A stretch of DNA of 16,696 nucleotides from CBDTTW01 sp965363675 (GTDB lineage Bacteria; Bacteroidota; Rhodothermia; Rhodothermales; DASSAV01): NCBI GenBank assembly GCA_965363675.1, contig CBDTTW010000058.1, positions 1 to 16,696 on the forward strand, given 5' to 3'. The position numbers and the translations under genes are program-made. The notes below the pieces were generated by a model, which was not told where the DNA came from, searched no databases, and was given only the letters and a program-made list of their open reading frames with translations. Shown one piece after another: positions 5,627-14,769 of the stretch; the first letter of the stretch is position 1; every line of letters starts with the position of its first letter.

Positions 5627-6387
5627 GCCGCAGCCGTTCGGGCAATATAGGCTGCCACGAAGGCGCGCGCTTCGGGGCCGTCAAGATAGGCCATTTCGGC
5701 CCCGAAGCAAGCAGCGAAATGCTTCGTCAGGCGCCGCTCGACCTCGGCCCGCACGGGCGCCCGGCCGGTCTCGGCCGCGATGGAGGTCACGCCCCGGTCG
5801 TCGATGCCGCAGGGGATGATGTGGCCGAAATAGCTCAGGTCTGTCTCGGCGTTGAGCGCAAAGCCGTGCATGGTCACCCACCGGCTGCACCGGATGCCCA
5901 TGGCGCATACCTTGCGCTCCGGGCCGCGCGCGTCCGGCCCGACCCATACGCCCGTGCGCCCCGGCACGCGCCCCCCGTCGATGCCGTAGTCGGCGAGCGT
6001 CCGGATGGTCATTTCCTCCAGTTGGCGCAGGTACCGGTGGATGTCGGTAAAGAAGTGATGCAGGTCCAGAAGGGGATAGCCGACGATCTGGCCGGGGCCG
6101 TGGTACGTGATGTCGCCGCCGCGGTCGATGCGGTAGAACGCCGCGCCGCGCGCAGCCAGCTCGGCCTCGGTGAGCAGCAGGTTAGCCTCGTTGCCGCTTT
6201 TGCCGAGCGTGTAGACGTGCGGATGCTCGACCAGCAGCAGCACATGGCCGGGGTGCGGGCCGGCGGGCTCCGGGGCGCGCTGGATCTCGACGAGCCGCGC
6301 CTGAATCTGCTTCTGCAAGTCCCAGCCTTCCTGATAGCCGGTCCGGCCGAGGCTGCACACCGTCACACGCCGCGTTTGCTCGCTCAT
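5614..6387 (-). CDS. lipB: Lipoyl(octanoyl) transferase LipB
   Basis: LipB transfers the octanoyl group from acyl-carrier protein to the lipoyl domains of 2-oxoacid dehydrogenases and the glycine cleavage H protein. Lipoyl synthase LipA then adds sulphur. The 257-residue product has the biotin/lipoate transferase fold with HPHVYTLGKSGNEANLL (55-71), RGGDITYHGPGQIVGYPLLDL (89-109), K159 in ERKVCAMGIR (matching the catalytic Lys), RWVTMHGFALN (169-179), and C193 in the IIPCGI loop, the expected acyl-thioester cysteine. All catalytic residues are present. It is slightly longer than E. coli LipB because of N- and C-terminal additions. The ATG at 6387 lies 15 bp after the sprA stop on the same strand, so it may be read from sprA transcripts. 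LipA is not in the window. Confidence 0.96.
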   Translation of the reverse strand: MSEQTRRVTVCSLGRTGYQEGWDLQKQIQARLVEIQRAPEPAGPHPGHVLLLVEHPHVYTLGKSGNEANLLLTEAELAARGAAFYRIDRGGDITYHGPGQIVGYPLLDLHHFFTDIHRYLRQLEEMTIRTLADYGIDGGRVPGRTGVWVGPDARGPERKVCAMGIRCSRWVTMHGFALNAETDLSYFGHIIPCGIDDRGVTSIAAETGRAPVRAEVERRLTKHFAACFGAEMAYLDGPEARAFVAAYIARTAAAAGL

Positions 6388-6402
6388 AGGGCTCGGGGGC
6401 GC

Positions 6403-9400
6403 TCAGTTCGAGATGCTGACGCGCACGTTGAAGTTGCCGTTGATGTTCGTGTACGAAAGCTGGCGGTTGTCGCCCATGAACTTCTCGTACTTGAGCGTGA
6501 AGTCGGCTGAGACGCGGTTGCTGAACTGGTACGAGATCTTCGGCGTGACGCTCAGGCGCGCGATGTCCGTCAGGAAGTCGCGGTTGCCGGTGTTGATGAC
6601 CGACTGCACGTCGAAGTCGGCGGAGGACTGGCGGTAGCTTGCGATGGCGTCGGTGATGGCCTTGTTGAGGTTGTACGTCAGGTCCTGCGTTTTGGCGTAG
6701 GCCCCCGTCAGGCTCAGGCCGATGCGGTTGTTGAGGCGCCGGCCCGGCATGAAGAACAGCCGGAGCCCCTGGCGCTGGTAGCTGGCCGTGACGGCGATCT
6801 CGTTGGTGTTCATGTCGCTCACGGAGGCCGTGGTCGGGCTGAGCGAGTAGGTGCTGGACTTGTTCCAGGAAACCGTGGTGTTCATGCGGCCCAGCGACAT
6901 ATCGACGCCGACGAGCGGGCTGAAGCGCTCGTTGATGCGGATGGCCCCGGCCTCGTAGTAGGGCAGCCGGAACGTGACGAGCTGGTTGCCGAGGTTGAAC
7001 GTCGAGAGCGGGTCGGCGGCAAAGGCGGCGGCGTTCGTCCGGAAGTCGGTCGCGTACTCGGCCGAGTAGCCGTGCCGCAGGCTGGCCGAGTTGACGAGGC
7101 GGCGAATGATGGGCCACTCCGAGAGGCCGGTGTACGCCACGGTCCAGGAAGGCATCGGCAGCGGCAGGAAGCCTTTGCCGTCGAGCGTGCCGGAGCCGGT
7201 GACGAAGCTGCTGATAAAGTCCTCGGTGACGGTGTTGTTGGTCAGCACGACGCGGTTGTCGCCGTTCTCGTCGCCGAACTCGTCTTGCATGCCGCCGGCC
7301 TGCCAGTCCGCGAGGTAGGCGCGGAACTGTTTTTCGAGCAGGGCGCCGTAGTCGGCGCGGAAGGCCCACACCGAGGCGCGGTTGGTTCCGGCTTCGGTGA
7401 CGGCGGTGCTGAGCAGCCCGCTCTCGTCGATGAGGCGGTAGCTGATGTCTTCGTCGTTGCCCCAATCGACGGACCAGTTGAGGTTGACCTGAAGGCTGCG
7501 CGAGGGCTGGAGCGTAGCGCGGGCCTGCACGCGCTGGGTGCTCGTGAGCGCGTCGGTGGCCTGCACCGAGGAGAGGATGGCGCGGTCGTAGAGCGGCACG
7601 CGCCGGTCGAGGCCGAAGCGGTACGCCGCCGAAGGCCCCTCGCCGTGGATGGCGTCCCAGAGGCTATGCTGCGTCTTGACCTCGCCGTTCTCCATGAGCA
7701 GGCCGACGTTGGTCGAGGCGGAGGACTGGCTGTTCTGGTAGAGGATGCTCAGGTCGGAAAGGCCGGTGACGGCCAGCACGAGGCGGCGGTAGAGGCCGGC
7801 GGCGCTGGGCAGGGGCAGCCGGAAGCCGCCGCCGGTGGTGTCGGCGGGGGCGGCTTCTTCGAGCGGGGCGCCGGCGGCCCCCGGGGGGCGCGTCGTGAGC
7901 ACGTCCACGGCGTCGGCGGCGAGCGAGTCGCCGGCGGCGGCGCGGGCTTCCTCCTCCAGGCGGCGCGCTTCGCGCTCCACGGCCCGGAGGCGCTTGGCCT
8001 CGGCGCGCGTGTTTTTGCGGGCCTCGCGGGCGCTTTTCTTCGCGGCTTGCGTGTCGAGCTGCTTGCGTTCCAGGTTTTTGTAGAAGTCGAACTTGCGCCA
8101 CAGCTCTTGCGGCTGGAGCGTCAGGCCGCCGCGCAGCTCCACGCGCGAGCCGACGGCGGCGCCCGTGTTGCGGGCCACCGAGCCGTTCGTCCAGTAGTAG
8201 TCCACGTTGTAGCTGACCGGCTGGACGATCATCCAGTCGAGGTTTTTGCCGAAGCGCGGCTGGAAGGTGGCCGTAAAGCGCTGTGTGTAGCGGTCGGTGC
8301 GAGGGCTGGCGGCGCCGTTGAACAGGCGCGTGACCACGCTGCCCGTAGGCACGAGGTTCAGCCGCGTGACTTCGTAGGCGCGCCCGTCGCGCTCGGCCTC
8401 GGCGTCGATGAGGCCCTGGGCCAGGGCCTGCTCCAGGCTCGTCCCCACGACGGGCTCGCCGAAGGCTTGGGCCGTCGAGTCGCGGTAGATCACGCTGAAG
8501 AGCGTATCGACAGAAGCCCGGTTGAGGCTCTGGTCGGTGCCCGTGTCGAACCCGAGGTTGAGGAACTGGAACGGGTTGTACTGCACCGAGGCCGTGCGGC
8601 GGTGCGTGAAGGCGTGCTGCTCGCGGAGCGGGTAGGCCACCAGGTCGGGCAGCGCGTCCTCGGGCCGGGTGGGAGCGCCCTCGCGCAGCTCGTCGCGGCG
8701 CTCCTGCGAGAAGCCGAAGTCGCGGGTGGCCGTGCCCGAGAGGTTGACGGCTTGGGGGGTGTAGTTGAAACGCAAGTCGCCGAGCAGCCCGAGGATAGGA
8801 ACCTCGTCGGTGAACCAGAACGGCCGCAGGGTGCGCGGGCGGCGCATGGCGAAGCGGTAGGAGGCCCCCGTCATCCAGCGCCACGAGTCGCTCTCGCGCA
8901 GGCTCGGGTTGCGCGCGTCGGTGTCGGTGTAGGAGTAGTTCAGGCTCAGCCCGTCGAGGGTGTTGCGCAGCACGCGCGAGTCGGAGCCGGTTTTCTGGAG
9001 GCGGCCGGTCACCGAGCGGGTGAAGTTGTAGTTCTGCGCCGTCTCCAGGGCTTCGCGCTTGAGCTGCTGCTCCTGGTCGGCCGGCAGGTTCTTGTCCTCG
9101 ATGCCCGCCAGGATCTGGTCGAGCTGGACGTCGGCGCGGCTCGGCGAGTAGCGCGGCGTGGACGTGTTGGACTGGAGCTGCACGGAGACCGGCACGGACC
9201 AGCCGTACTTGGCCGGCACGAACTTGTCGAGCTTGAGGTCGGCGATGACGCCCCAGTTCTGGAACGAGGACTGGTCGCGGTCGTCGAGGGTGCTCGACAG
9301 CTCGCCGAAGCCGTCGGTCTGAAGCTGGAAGTTGCCCCGGATCTGGCCGAAGTCCGCCAGGGCAAAGTCGGCGTTGAGCAGGCCGGCGCGGCCGCCGGTG

Positions 9401-12400
9401 GCGTCGTAGCCGGCCACGCGCAGCTCGTTGACCCATACCGAGGCGTCGAGCAGCTCGTCGGCGGCGCCCGAGGCGCGCGGGTCGTTCGGGTTGCGCACGC
9501 CGATGACGATGGTGTTGACGCGGCTCAGCGAGGGGGTGCCCTTGACGGCCAGGCGCGTGCCGGGGGGCGCAAACTCGGCCGCGTCCGGGGCGCCGGGGCG
9601 CACCATGCCCGAAGCGTCGAGGTTGTAGTACACGCTGTCGCGGGGGAAGGCGCGCCCGGACGCGTCGGGGGTGTCGCGGGCGATCTGCAAGCGGTTGAGC
9701 GCCCCCAGGTCCACCACGACCGAGTTCAGGTCCACGAACTCGCCGTTGTAGAGGCGGTGCGTTTGCCAGAGCGCGTCCGGCGAAAGGTCGCCGTAGGGCG
9801 AGGGCGTCAGGGGCTGCTCGTACTCGTAGTAGTCGTTGGTTTCGTTCGAGCCGATCCGGATGAACAGGCGCGCCTTCGAGCGGGCTTCCTCCAGGTCCTG
9901 AAGGGCCAGTTGCCCCAGCGACGTGCCGTCGCCGAGTTTGCCGTCCAGGTGGGTGAACATGCGCAGGCTGTGGTACTTGAGCAAATCGAGCGGCTTGCCC
10001 TGGAACGGCTTGAAGATACCCGTCTGCTGGCCCGGCTTCAGGTTCTCGACGCGGATGAGCATCGACTGCTCGCGCTGGTCTTCGGTCTGGCCGACCGTCG
10101 AGCGCGTCTGGCTGACGACGGCTTCATTGGGCGGACGGTACTGGTCGGCGTTCTCTTCGTTGTTGATGCTGGAGATCGTCAGGCGCGCCGTCGAATCGAC
10201 GCGGGCCGTCGGGTCGTCGAGCGCCCCGGCGATGACCGTGGATTTCTGCCACTGCGTGCCGACCAGTTCGAAAGTGGCAAAGCGAATGGTGGCCGGGGCT
10301 TCGTGGCCCGTCGTCCAGATGCGGATGGACTCGATGAGCGAAAAGTCCTGGATGTCGCCCACGCGCCGGGTGAAGCGCCGCACCGGGATGCGCGCCTGGT
10401 ACCAGCCGGAGGGGCGGCCGCTGCCGTTGATGAGTTCCGTGACGATGTAGTCGTCGGTCTCGGACTCCTGCGCCTGCCGGGCCAGCTCGTTCAGGCTGAG
10501 CGGGATTTCATACTGGAAATAGCTGTTGTCCAGGTCCACCGACGAGTTGAGGTTGATGTCCTCGGTGTCGGGGTAGCGGGAGTTGCCGCGCGGCTGGCTG
10601 GAGAGGTCCTTCGCCAGCTCGGTCTGTCCCTGGTACGAGTTCAGCTCCAGGCCGGGGAAAAAGTGGCTGAACCGCTGCTGGAGCGAGGCCCCCTCGGGGT
10701 AGAGCGTGTTGTCGGTGAAAAAGCGGTCGTTGAGGTAGTACTGATAGTCGTCGCCGGAGGGGTCGCGGCGGGCCTTCTGGATCTCGGCGCGGTACTTGGC
10801 GTCGGGGAGGGCGTCCGGATTGAGCGCGTCGAGGAAGAACTTGAACTCCGACTGCTCCGAAAGCTCGCGCCCCTCGGTATCGACGTAGAGCGAGGGGTCA
10901 TAGGAGGCCAGGCCGTCGAGGCCGAGGTCCTCGGTGCGCCGGGTGTTCTTGTCGATGTTGATCGTCTGGTTGCGCAGGCCCTCCGGCAGGCGGCTGCGCT
11001 TGAGAATGTCGAGGGAAGCGCGGCTGATGTTGTCGGTTTCGAGCGCGTCCTCGGTGTTGATCTTGCCGTTAGGGATCAGGTCTTCCGAGATGGAGCCGAG
11101 GTCGAGGTAGAGTTTGGCGTCCTTGCCGGCGTCGCCGCCCTCGGCTTCGCTGAAGGGGCGGAAGATGAACTCGATGAACTCGATGTTCTTGAGGTCGAAG
11201 TCGGTGTAGCCCTCGGGCAAGCGCTGCGTCATGCCGCCCCAGGCAAGGCGGGGGTTCCGGTAGAACTCGTCGAACCGCGTGTTGTAGTTGTACGGGCCGC
11301 GCTCGCGCGGGTGGATGTACAGGTCGAGCGTGTTCAGGTAGCGCTCGTTGGTGGTCTTGACGTTTTTGTTGAGCACCGAGTCCACGAGGACGACGTTGGT
11401 GGCCGGCGAGGCGTTGCGCAGCCCGAGCTGCTGGAGCAGCGTCGAGGAGATCTGGTACCACCCGAAGGTGCTGCGCCAGTCGTTGCGCTGGAGCACGTAC
11501 TGCGAGCCGGTCTGGGCGGCCGGGTCGCCGGGCAGCCGGTCTACGGCGGGCACCGAGTCGGGGGCGGCCGAGAGCAGCCAGGCCCCCGGCTGCTTGAGCG
11601 AAAGCGTGTTCTCGAAGCCCTCGAAGTCGTCCACGTAGGAGACGCCGGAAAGCTCGTCCTCGCTGAAGTCGCGGCGGGCGTCCCCCTTGAGCTTCTGGAG
11701 GCGGCGGCGGGCCTGCGCGAAGGCGATGGTCTCGGTGTGCCCCGGCCGCAGGGCCGCAAACTCGCCCGTGATGTTGATGGCGCTGGGCTCCTTCGTCTGG
11801 ATGAGCGGCAAGAGGTCGACGGCGCGCGTGAGCCAGCGCGGCTCGAAGTCGAGCTGGCCGTCGATGCCCCAGATGGTGTTCGAGACGGGTTCCTCGCCCA
11901 GGCGGAACTTGTCCACGGGGCTTTTCTGGCTCAGGCGCATGAGCGTGGCCCCCAGCCCGATGCGGTCGCTGATCTGGTAGTCCGCGCGGGCGCCGATGAG
12001 CGTCTTCTTCTGGATGTTCAGGAACGAGTTGCTCTCGTACGTGATGTCGATGTCGCGGCCGGCCGTAAGGTAGCTCGGGTTGGTGATCGTGACGGTGCCG
12101 CCGGTGTAATCGACGATGTAGTCGGCGTTTTCCTGAAGCGGAGTGCCGCCCGAGGTGACGCGCACCGAGCCCTGGATGATGCCGGAGAAGGCGCCGAGGT
12201 CGTAGTACGACTGGATCGACCCCTGGAAGGCGCCCCGGATGCGGTACACGTCGCGCTGCGTGTCCTTCTGCGCGTTTTCTTTTTTCTCCAGGTAGAGCCG
12301 GTTGAAGACGAGCAAGTCGCGGTTGGCCTGCGCCTCGGCGCTGCCGAGCTGCGTGATGACGCGGTCCAGGCGCGAGCCGAACGGCTGGAGGTACGGAAAG

Positions 12401-14454
12401 ATGAGGCGGCCGTTGGAAGGCTCGATGGTGTAGTTGACGAGAAAGTCGAACCGGTCGTCGGGCGAGGGGGCTTCGTCCGTGTTGAGGCGGTCCAGGCCGA
12501 GCAGTTGCAGCAGCGTCTGCGCGCCGCCGACGCCGGGCAGGCGCGTCGAGGCGCTTTTGCCCGGCGGCTCGTACTCGACGTTGAGGTCGAACGTGGATTC
12601 GTTGATGTTGTAGCTCTGGAGGCGGTAGATGTTGCGCATCTCCAGGAACCAGGCCGCCGGGGAGAAATAGTCGGCGGGCGAGGGCTGGCGCAAATTCGTC
12701 GGGCGCAGCAGCTTCAGCACCAGGCGGCGGTCGTTCTGGGTGCTGCCGGCGCCGCCGGTCTCCGAGGCGAACGTGCCGACGGTGTAGACCTCGTTGCCGA
12801 CCTTGTAGCGAAAGGAAACGGCGAGGGCTTCGTTGTCCTGGAGGCGCGAGCGGAGCGAGAGGTAGCCGAGGATGGGGTCTATGTCGTAGTCGCGGCCCTG
12901 CACGAGCGGCTTGTAGAGACCGTTCTGGTAGTCGCTCGGGCGCAGCGGCACGTCCATGGCGGCCGACTTGAGGTAATCGTCCGGGTTGAGCGTGCCTTCG
13001 GCGAGCGTGCCCCGGATCTCCTCGTCGGTGTACTGGTCGCGCGTGGGCAGCGGCAGGGCTTCCTCGGTGTAGACGTTGGCGCCCGTGAGCACCTGCTGCT
13101 GCTCGGCCAGGTCCACGAGGGCGATGGCCTGGCGGGCGCCCTGCTCCTCGGGGCTGATGTTCGGCTGGAGCTTCCACACCTCGATGTCGGTGATGCCCTC
13201 AAAGCCGTTGGCCAGCACGATGTTGGGGGGCGTCGAGAGCGCCTTTTCCCAGCGGTTGCGGAAGTAGTAGGCCAGGAAGAAGTGCGTGCTCTCGTCGTAG
13301 TCGGTCGGGCGCAGGTCGAAGACCACCTCCTGCGCGCCGCCCTTGATGGCGAGGTTGTTGGACTGCCCTTCCTGCTGGCTGGCGACCGTCGTCAGGCGCA
13401 CGCCGCCGATCTGCAACTCGCTCTTGATGCCGAACAGGCTCTGGCCGCCCCGGATGAGCGTCGAGGGCGTCTGGAGGAAAACGTTGCCGGCCTCGATGTT
13501 CTGGATGATCTCGTCTTCGTAGCCCGTGTACTGAAGCTTGAGCTGGTTCTGGTAGTCGAACTGGTTCTGCGTGTCCCAGCTTACGTCCACGCGCATCTTG
13601 TCGCCGATGGAGCCGGTGATGCCGAGGCTGAGGTCCTGCTTGAACGTGGGGTCGGTGCGCCCGGAGCGGCCGAGGAGGGCCGCCTGCTGCTCGCTTTTGC
13701 GGTGGTCGAAGCCCGCCTGGATGTAGGCCTGGCCGGTCACGCGGAGATCGACTTCGTTTTTGCCGAAGATGGTCGAAAAGGCGCTCGACCGGCCGCCCGG
13801 CACGACGATGCTTACGCCGAGGCCGCCGCGCTGCTGCATCTGGCGCACGCGCTCGTGCTGCTCGACGAGGCTGAGCCAGTTCGAGGTCAGCCCGGACTCG
13901 TAGCGGGCTTCACGGTAGGCGTCCAGGCCGATCTTGATGGGGTAGCGGATGTCGGCGCCGCCGACGCGCTCGCGGGCGGTGTATTCGAGGGCGCCGGCCG
14001 AGTCGAGTTCGACTTCGGTGCGCCAGTACGAGCCGAAGCGCGCCCCCAGAGGCCGGGCCGACCGCATGACCGGCGAGGCGGCGAAGCGGTCGCCGCTGAA
14101 GCGAGGCAGGTATTGCAAGGCGCGCACCGAGTCGCCGGCGGCCAGGGCCGAGTCGGCGCGCACCGAGTCAGCCGTCGCGGCGCCGAAGGCCGAGTCGGCC
14201 GGGGCGGCGCCCCGGGAGAGGCTGTCGAGGCCGAGCGTGTCGGCGGCGAGGCGGTCGAGGGAAAGGCTGTCCGTGCGCAGGGCGGTCGTGTCGGTGTCGG
14301 CGCGGGCGGCGAGGTACTGCCGGGGCCCGTACCAGCGGCCGTCGCGGCCTCGGGAGGCCGTGCTCATCAGGGCCAGCACCAGCAGGAATACGCACGCTAC
14401 GCCTGCGCCGTAGCGGCGCGGCCGCCGCCGTGCCGGCGGTTGAGTAGAAGCCAT
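6403..14454 (-). CDS. sprA: SprA, outer-membrane translocon of the type 9 secretion system
   Basis: SprA (Sov in Porphyromonas) is the giant outer-membrane beta barrel through which type 9 substrates exit the periplasm; in gliders it also serves adhesin export. This copy has 2683 residues, somewhat longer than flavobacterial SprA. From the ATG at 14454 there is a basic start (ARRRPRRYG) and a signal-peptide core at about 18-32. A low-complexity Asp/Ser/Ala stretch follows (about 40-105), then the conserved N-terminal part with GITGSIGDKMRVDVSWDTQ and GGQSLFGIKSELQIGGV (about 275-350). Further SprA landmarks are LPLIQTKEPSAINITGEFA, VSYVDDFEGFENTLSL, RERGPYNYNTRFDEFYRNPR, and ENLKPGQQTGIFKPF. 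The C-terminal barrel strands end in NFNVRVSISN. A charged Ala/Arg/Glu helix-prone insertion lies at about residues 2128-2180. The frame extends to 14547, but the signal peptide favours 14454. No other type 9 gene is nearby. Confidence 0.95.
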   Translation of the reverse strand: MASTQPPARRRPRRYGAGVACVFLLVLALMSTASRGRDGRWYGPRQYLAARADTDTTALRTDSLSLDRLAADTLGLDSLSRGAAPADSAFGAATADSVRADSALAAGDSVRALQYLPRFSGDRFAASPVMRSARPLGARFGSYWRTEVELDSAGALEYTARERVGGADIRYPIKIGLDAYREARYESGLTSNWLSLVEQHERVRQMQQRGGLGVSIVVPGGRSSAFSTIFGKNEVDLRVTGQAYIQAGFDHRKSEQQAALLGRSGRTDPTFKQDLSLGITGSIGDKMRVDVSWDTQNQFDYQNQLKLQYTGYEDEIIQNIEAGNVFLQTPSTLIRGGQSLFGIKSELQIGGVRLTTVASQQEGQSNNLAIKGGAQEVVFDLRPTDYDESTHFFLAYYFRNRWEKALSTPPNIVLANGFEGITDIEVWKLQPNISPEEQGARQAIALVDLAEQQQVLTGANVYTEEALPLPTRDQYTDEEIRGTLAEGTLNPDDYLKSAAMDVPLRPSDYQNGLYKPLVQGRDYDIDPILGYLSLRSRLQDNEALAVSFRYKVGNEVYTVGTFASETGGAGSTQNDRRLVLKLLRPTNLRQPSPADYFSPAAWFLEMRNIYRLQSYNINESTFDLNVEYEPPGKSASTRLPGVGGAQTLLQLLGLDRLNTDEAPSPDDRFDFLVNYTIEPSNGRLIFPYLQPFGSRLDRVITQLGSAEAQANRDLLVFNRLYLEKKENAQKDTQRDVYRIRGAFQGSIQSYYDLGAFSGIIQGSVRVTSGGTPLQENADYIVDYTGGTVTITNPSYLTAGRDIDITYESNSFLNIQKKTLIGARADYQISDRIGLGATLMRLSQKSPVDKFRLGEEPVSNTIWGIDGQLDFEPRWLTRAVDLLPLIQTKEPSAINITGEFAALRPGHTETIAFAQARRRLQKLKGDARRDFSEDELSGVSYVDDFEGFENTLSLKQPGAWLLSAAPDSVPAVDRLPGDPAAQTGSQYVLQRNDWRSTFGWYQISSTLLQQLGLRNASPATNVVLVDSVLNKNVKTTNERYLNTLDLYIHPRERGPYNYNTRFDEFYRNPRLAWGGMTQRLPEGYTDFDLKNIEFIEFIFRPFSEAEGGDAGKDAKLYLDLGSISEDLIPNGKINTEDALETDNISRASLDILKRSRLPEGLRNQTINIDKNTRRTEDLGLDGLASYDPSLYVDTEGRELSEQSEFKFFLDALNPDALPDAKYRAEIQKARRDPSGDDYQYYLNDRFFTDNTLYPEGASLQQRFSHFFPGLELNSYQGQTELAKDLSSQPRGNSRYPDTEDINLNSSVDLDNSYFQYEIPLSLNELARQAQESETDDYIVTELINGSGRPSGWYQARIPVRRFTRRVGDIQDFSLIESIRIWTTGHEAPATIRFATFELVGTQWQKSTVIAGALDDPTARVDSTARLTISSINNEENADQYRPPNEAVVSQTRSTVGQTEDQREQSMLIRVENLKPGQQTGIFKPFQGKPLDLLKYHSLRMFTHLDGKLGDGTSLGQLALQDLEEARSKARLFIRIGSNETNDYYEYEQPLTPSPYGDLSPDALWQTHRLYNGEFVDLNSVVVDLGALNRLQIARDTPDASGRAFPRDSVYYNLDASGMVRPGAPDAAEFAPPGTRLAVKGTPSLSRVNTIVIGVRNPNDPRASGAADELLDASVWVNELRVAGYDATGGRAGLLNADFALADFGQIRGNFQLQTDGFGELSSTLDDRDQSSFQNWGVIADLKLDKFVPAKYGWSVPVSVQLQSNTSTPRYSPSRADVQLDQILAGIEDKNLPADQEQQLKREALETAQNYNFTRSVTGRLQKTGSDSRVLRNTLDGLSLNYSYTDTDARNPSLRESDSWRWMTGASYRFAMRRPRTLRPFWFTDEVPILGLLGDLRFNYTPQAVNLSGTATRDFGFSQERRDELREGAPTRPEDALPDLVAYPLREQHAFTHRRTASVQYNPFQFLNLGFDTGTDQSLNRASVDTLFSVIYRDSTAQAFGEPVVGTSLEQALAQGLIDAEAERDGRAYEVTRLNLVPTGSVVTRLFNGAASPRTDRYTQRFTATFQPRFGKNLDWMIVQPVSYNVDYYWTNGSVARNTGAAVGSRVELRGGLTLQPQELWRKFDFYKNLERKQLDTQAAKKSAREARKNTRAEAKRLRAVEREARRLEEEARAAAGDSLAADAVDVLTTRPPGAAGAPLEEAAPADTTGGGFRLPLPSAAGLYRRLVLAVTGLSDLSILYQNSQSSASTNVGLLMENGEVKTQHSLWDAIHGEGPSAAYRFGLDRRVPLYDRAILSSVQATDALTSTQRVQARATLQPSRSLQVNLNWSVDWGNDEDISYRLIDESGLLSTAVTEAGTNRASVWAFRADYGALLEKQFRAYLADWQAGGMQDEFGDENGDNRVVLTNNTVTEDFISSFVTGSGTLDGKGFLPLPMPSWTVAYTGLSEWPIIRRLVNSASLRHGYSAEYATDFRTNAAAFAADPLSTFNLGNQLVTFRLPYYEAGAIRINERFSPLVGVDMSLGRMNTTVSWNKSSTYSLSPTTASVSDMNTNEIAVTASYQRQGLRLFFMPGRRLNNRIGLSLTGAYAKTQDLTYNLNKAITDAIASYRQSSADFDVQSVINTGNRDFLTDIARLSVTPKISYQFSNRVSADFTLKYEKFMGDNRQLSYTNINGNFNVRVSISN

Positions 14455-14769
14455 CGCGCGTCGAAAAGGCACGTAGTTCCGGAGACTGACGGTTGCTTGA
14501 ACAAGCCCGAAGCCCAGCCGGGCGCACAGCGGCCCGACCGGTTGCACTGCGCTGAAAAGGGGCTTGCAGGACTTACGTTAGTAGCAAGAAGTGCCGATAG
14601 ACGCCCGTGGTTTAACTGCTTCAGATAATAGATTTGGACCGTCTCGCCGAGCGGCGGACCGTCGCAGGGAAAGTACGGCGCCCCCCTGCGCGCTTCAATA
14701 GCAAAAAAGGCGCCCCGGATGCTTTGTCCCTTTTTCGAAAAACATGAGGGGACGCCGGACGCGGCGGCG
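14455..14769. other. Non-coding stretch between recR and sprA
   Basis: These 315 bp hold no credible gene. The right end carries the recR-side terminator (14703-14756). The left two thirds is the sprA upstream region and leader. I looked on the minus strand for both promoter types. A TATTAT box near 14622-14630 lacks a matching -35 box, and there is no TAnnTTTG motif. A small dyad CTTGC/GCAAG (14563-14588) is too short to interpret. No tRNA T-loop signature is visible. The sprA promoter remains unassigned. Confidence 0.6.
14703..14756 (-). terminator. Terminator after the dnaX-ybaB-recR group
   Basis: Read on the minus strand, GGCG-T-CCCC (14748-14756) pairs with GGGGCGCC (14709-14716), an 8-bp stem with one bulged T. 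A run of six U (14703-14708 on the plus strand as A) follows. The loop contains the 12-bp palindrome TTTTTCGAAAAA (14731-14742) and an alternative GTCCC/GGGAC pairing, so two structures compete. It begins 13 bp beyond the recR stop, the expected place for a terminator. Confidence 0.65.

Noticed and set aside
11069..13177. A 702-codon alternative minus-strand frame within sprA, and a similar one at 7664-9436
   Set aside because: These are composition-driven shadow frames. The SprA frame is continuous and recognisable across both regions.
7072..14628. A 2518-codon open frame on the plus strand opposite sprA
   Set aside because: It is the exact codon-register mirror of sprA, its translation is Val/Ala/Arg/Gly-rich low-complexity text with no domain, and sprA itself is unmistakable. 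It exists because three sense codons are avoided.
14455..14702. Possible tRNA or small RNA gene upstream of sprA
   Set aside because: No T-loop GTTCRA-type signature, no cloverleaf-sized set of stems, and no clear promoter-terminator pair were found.
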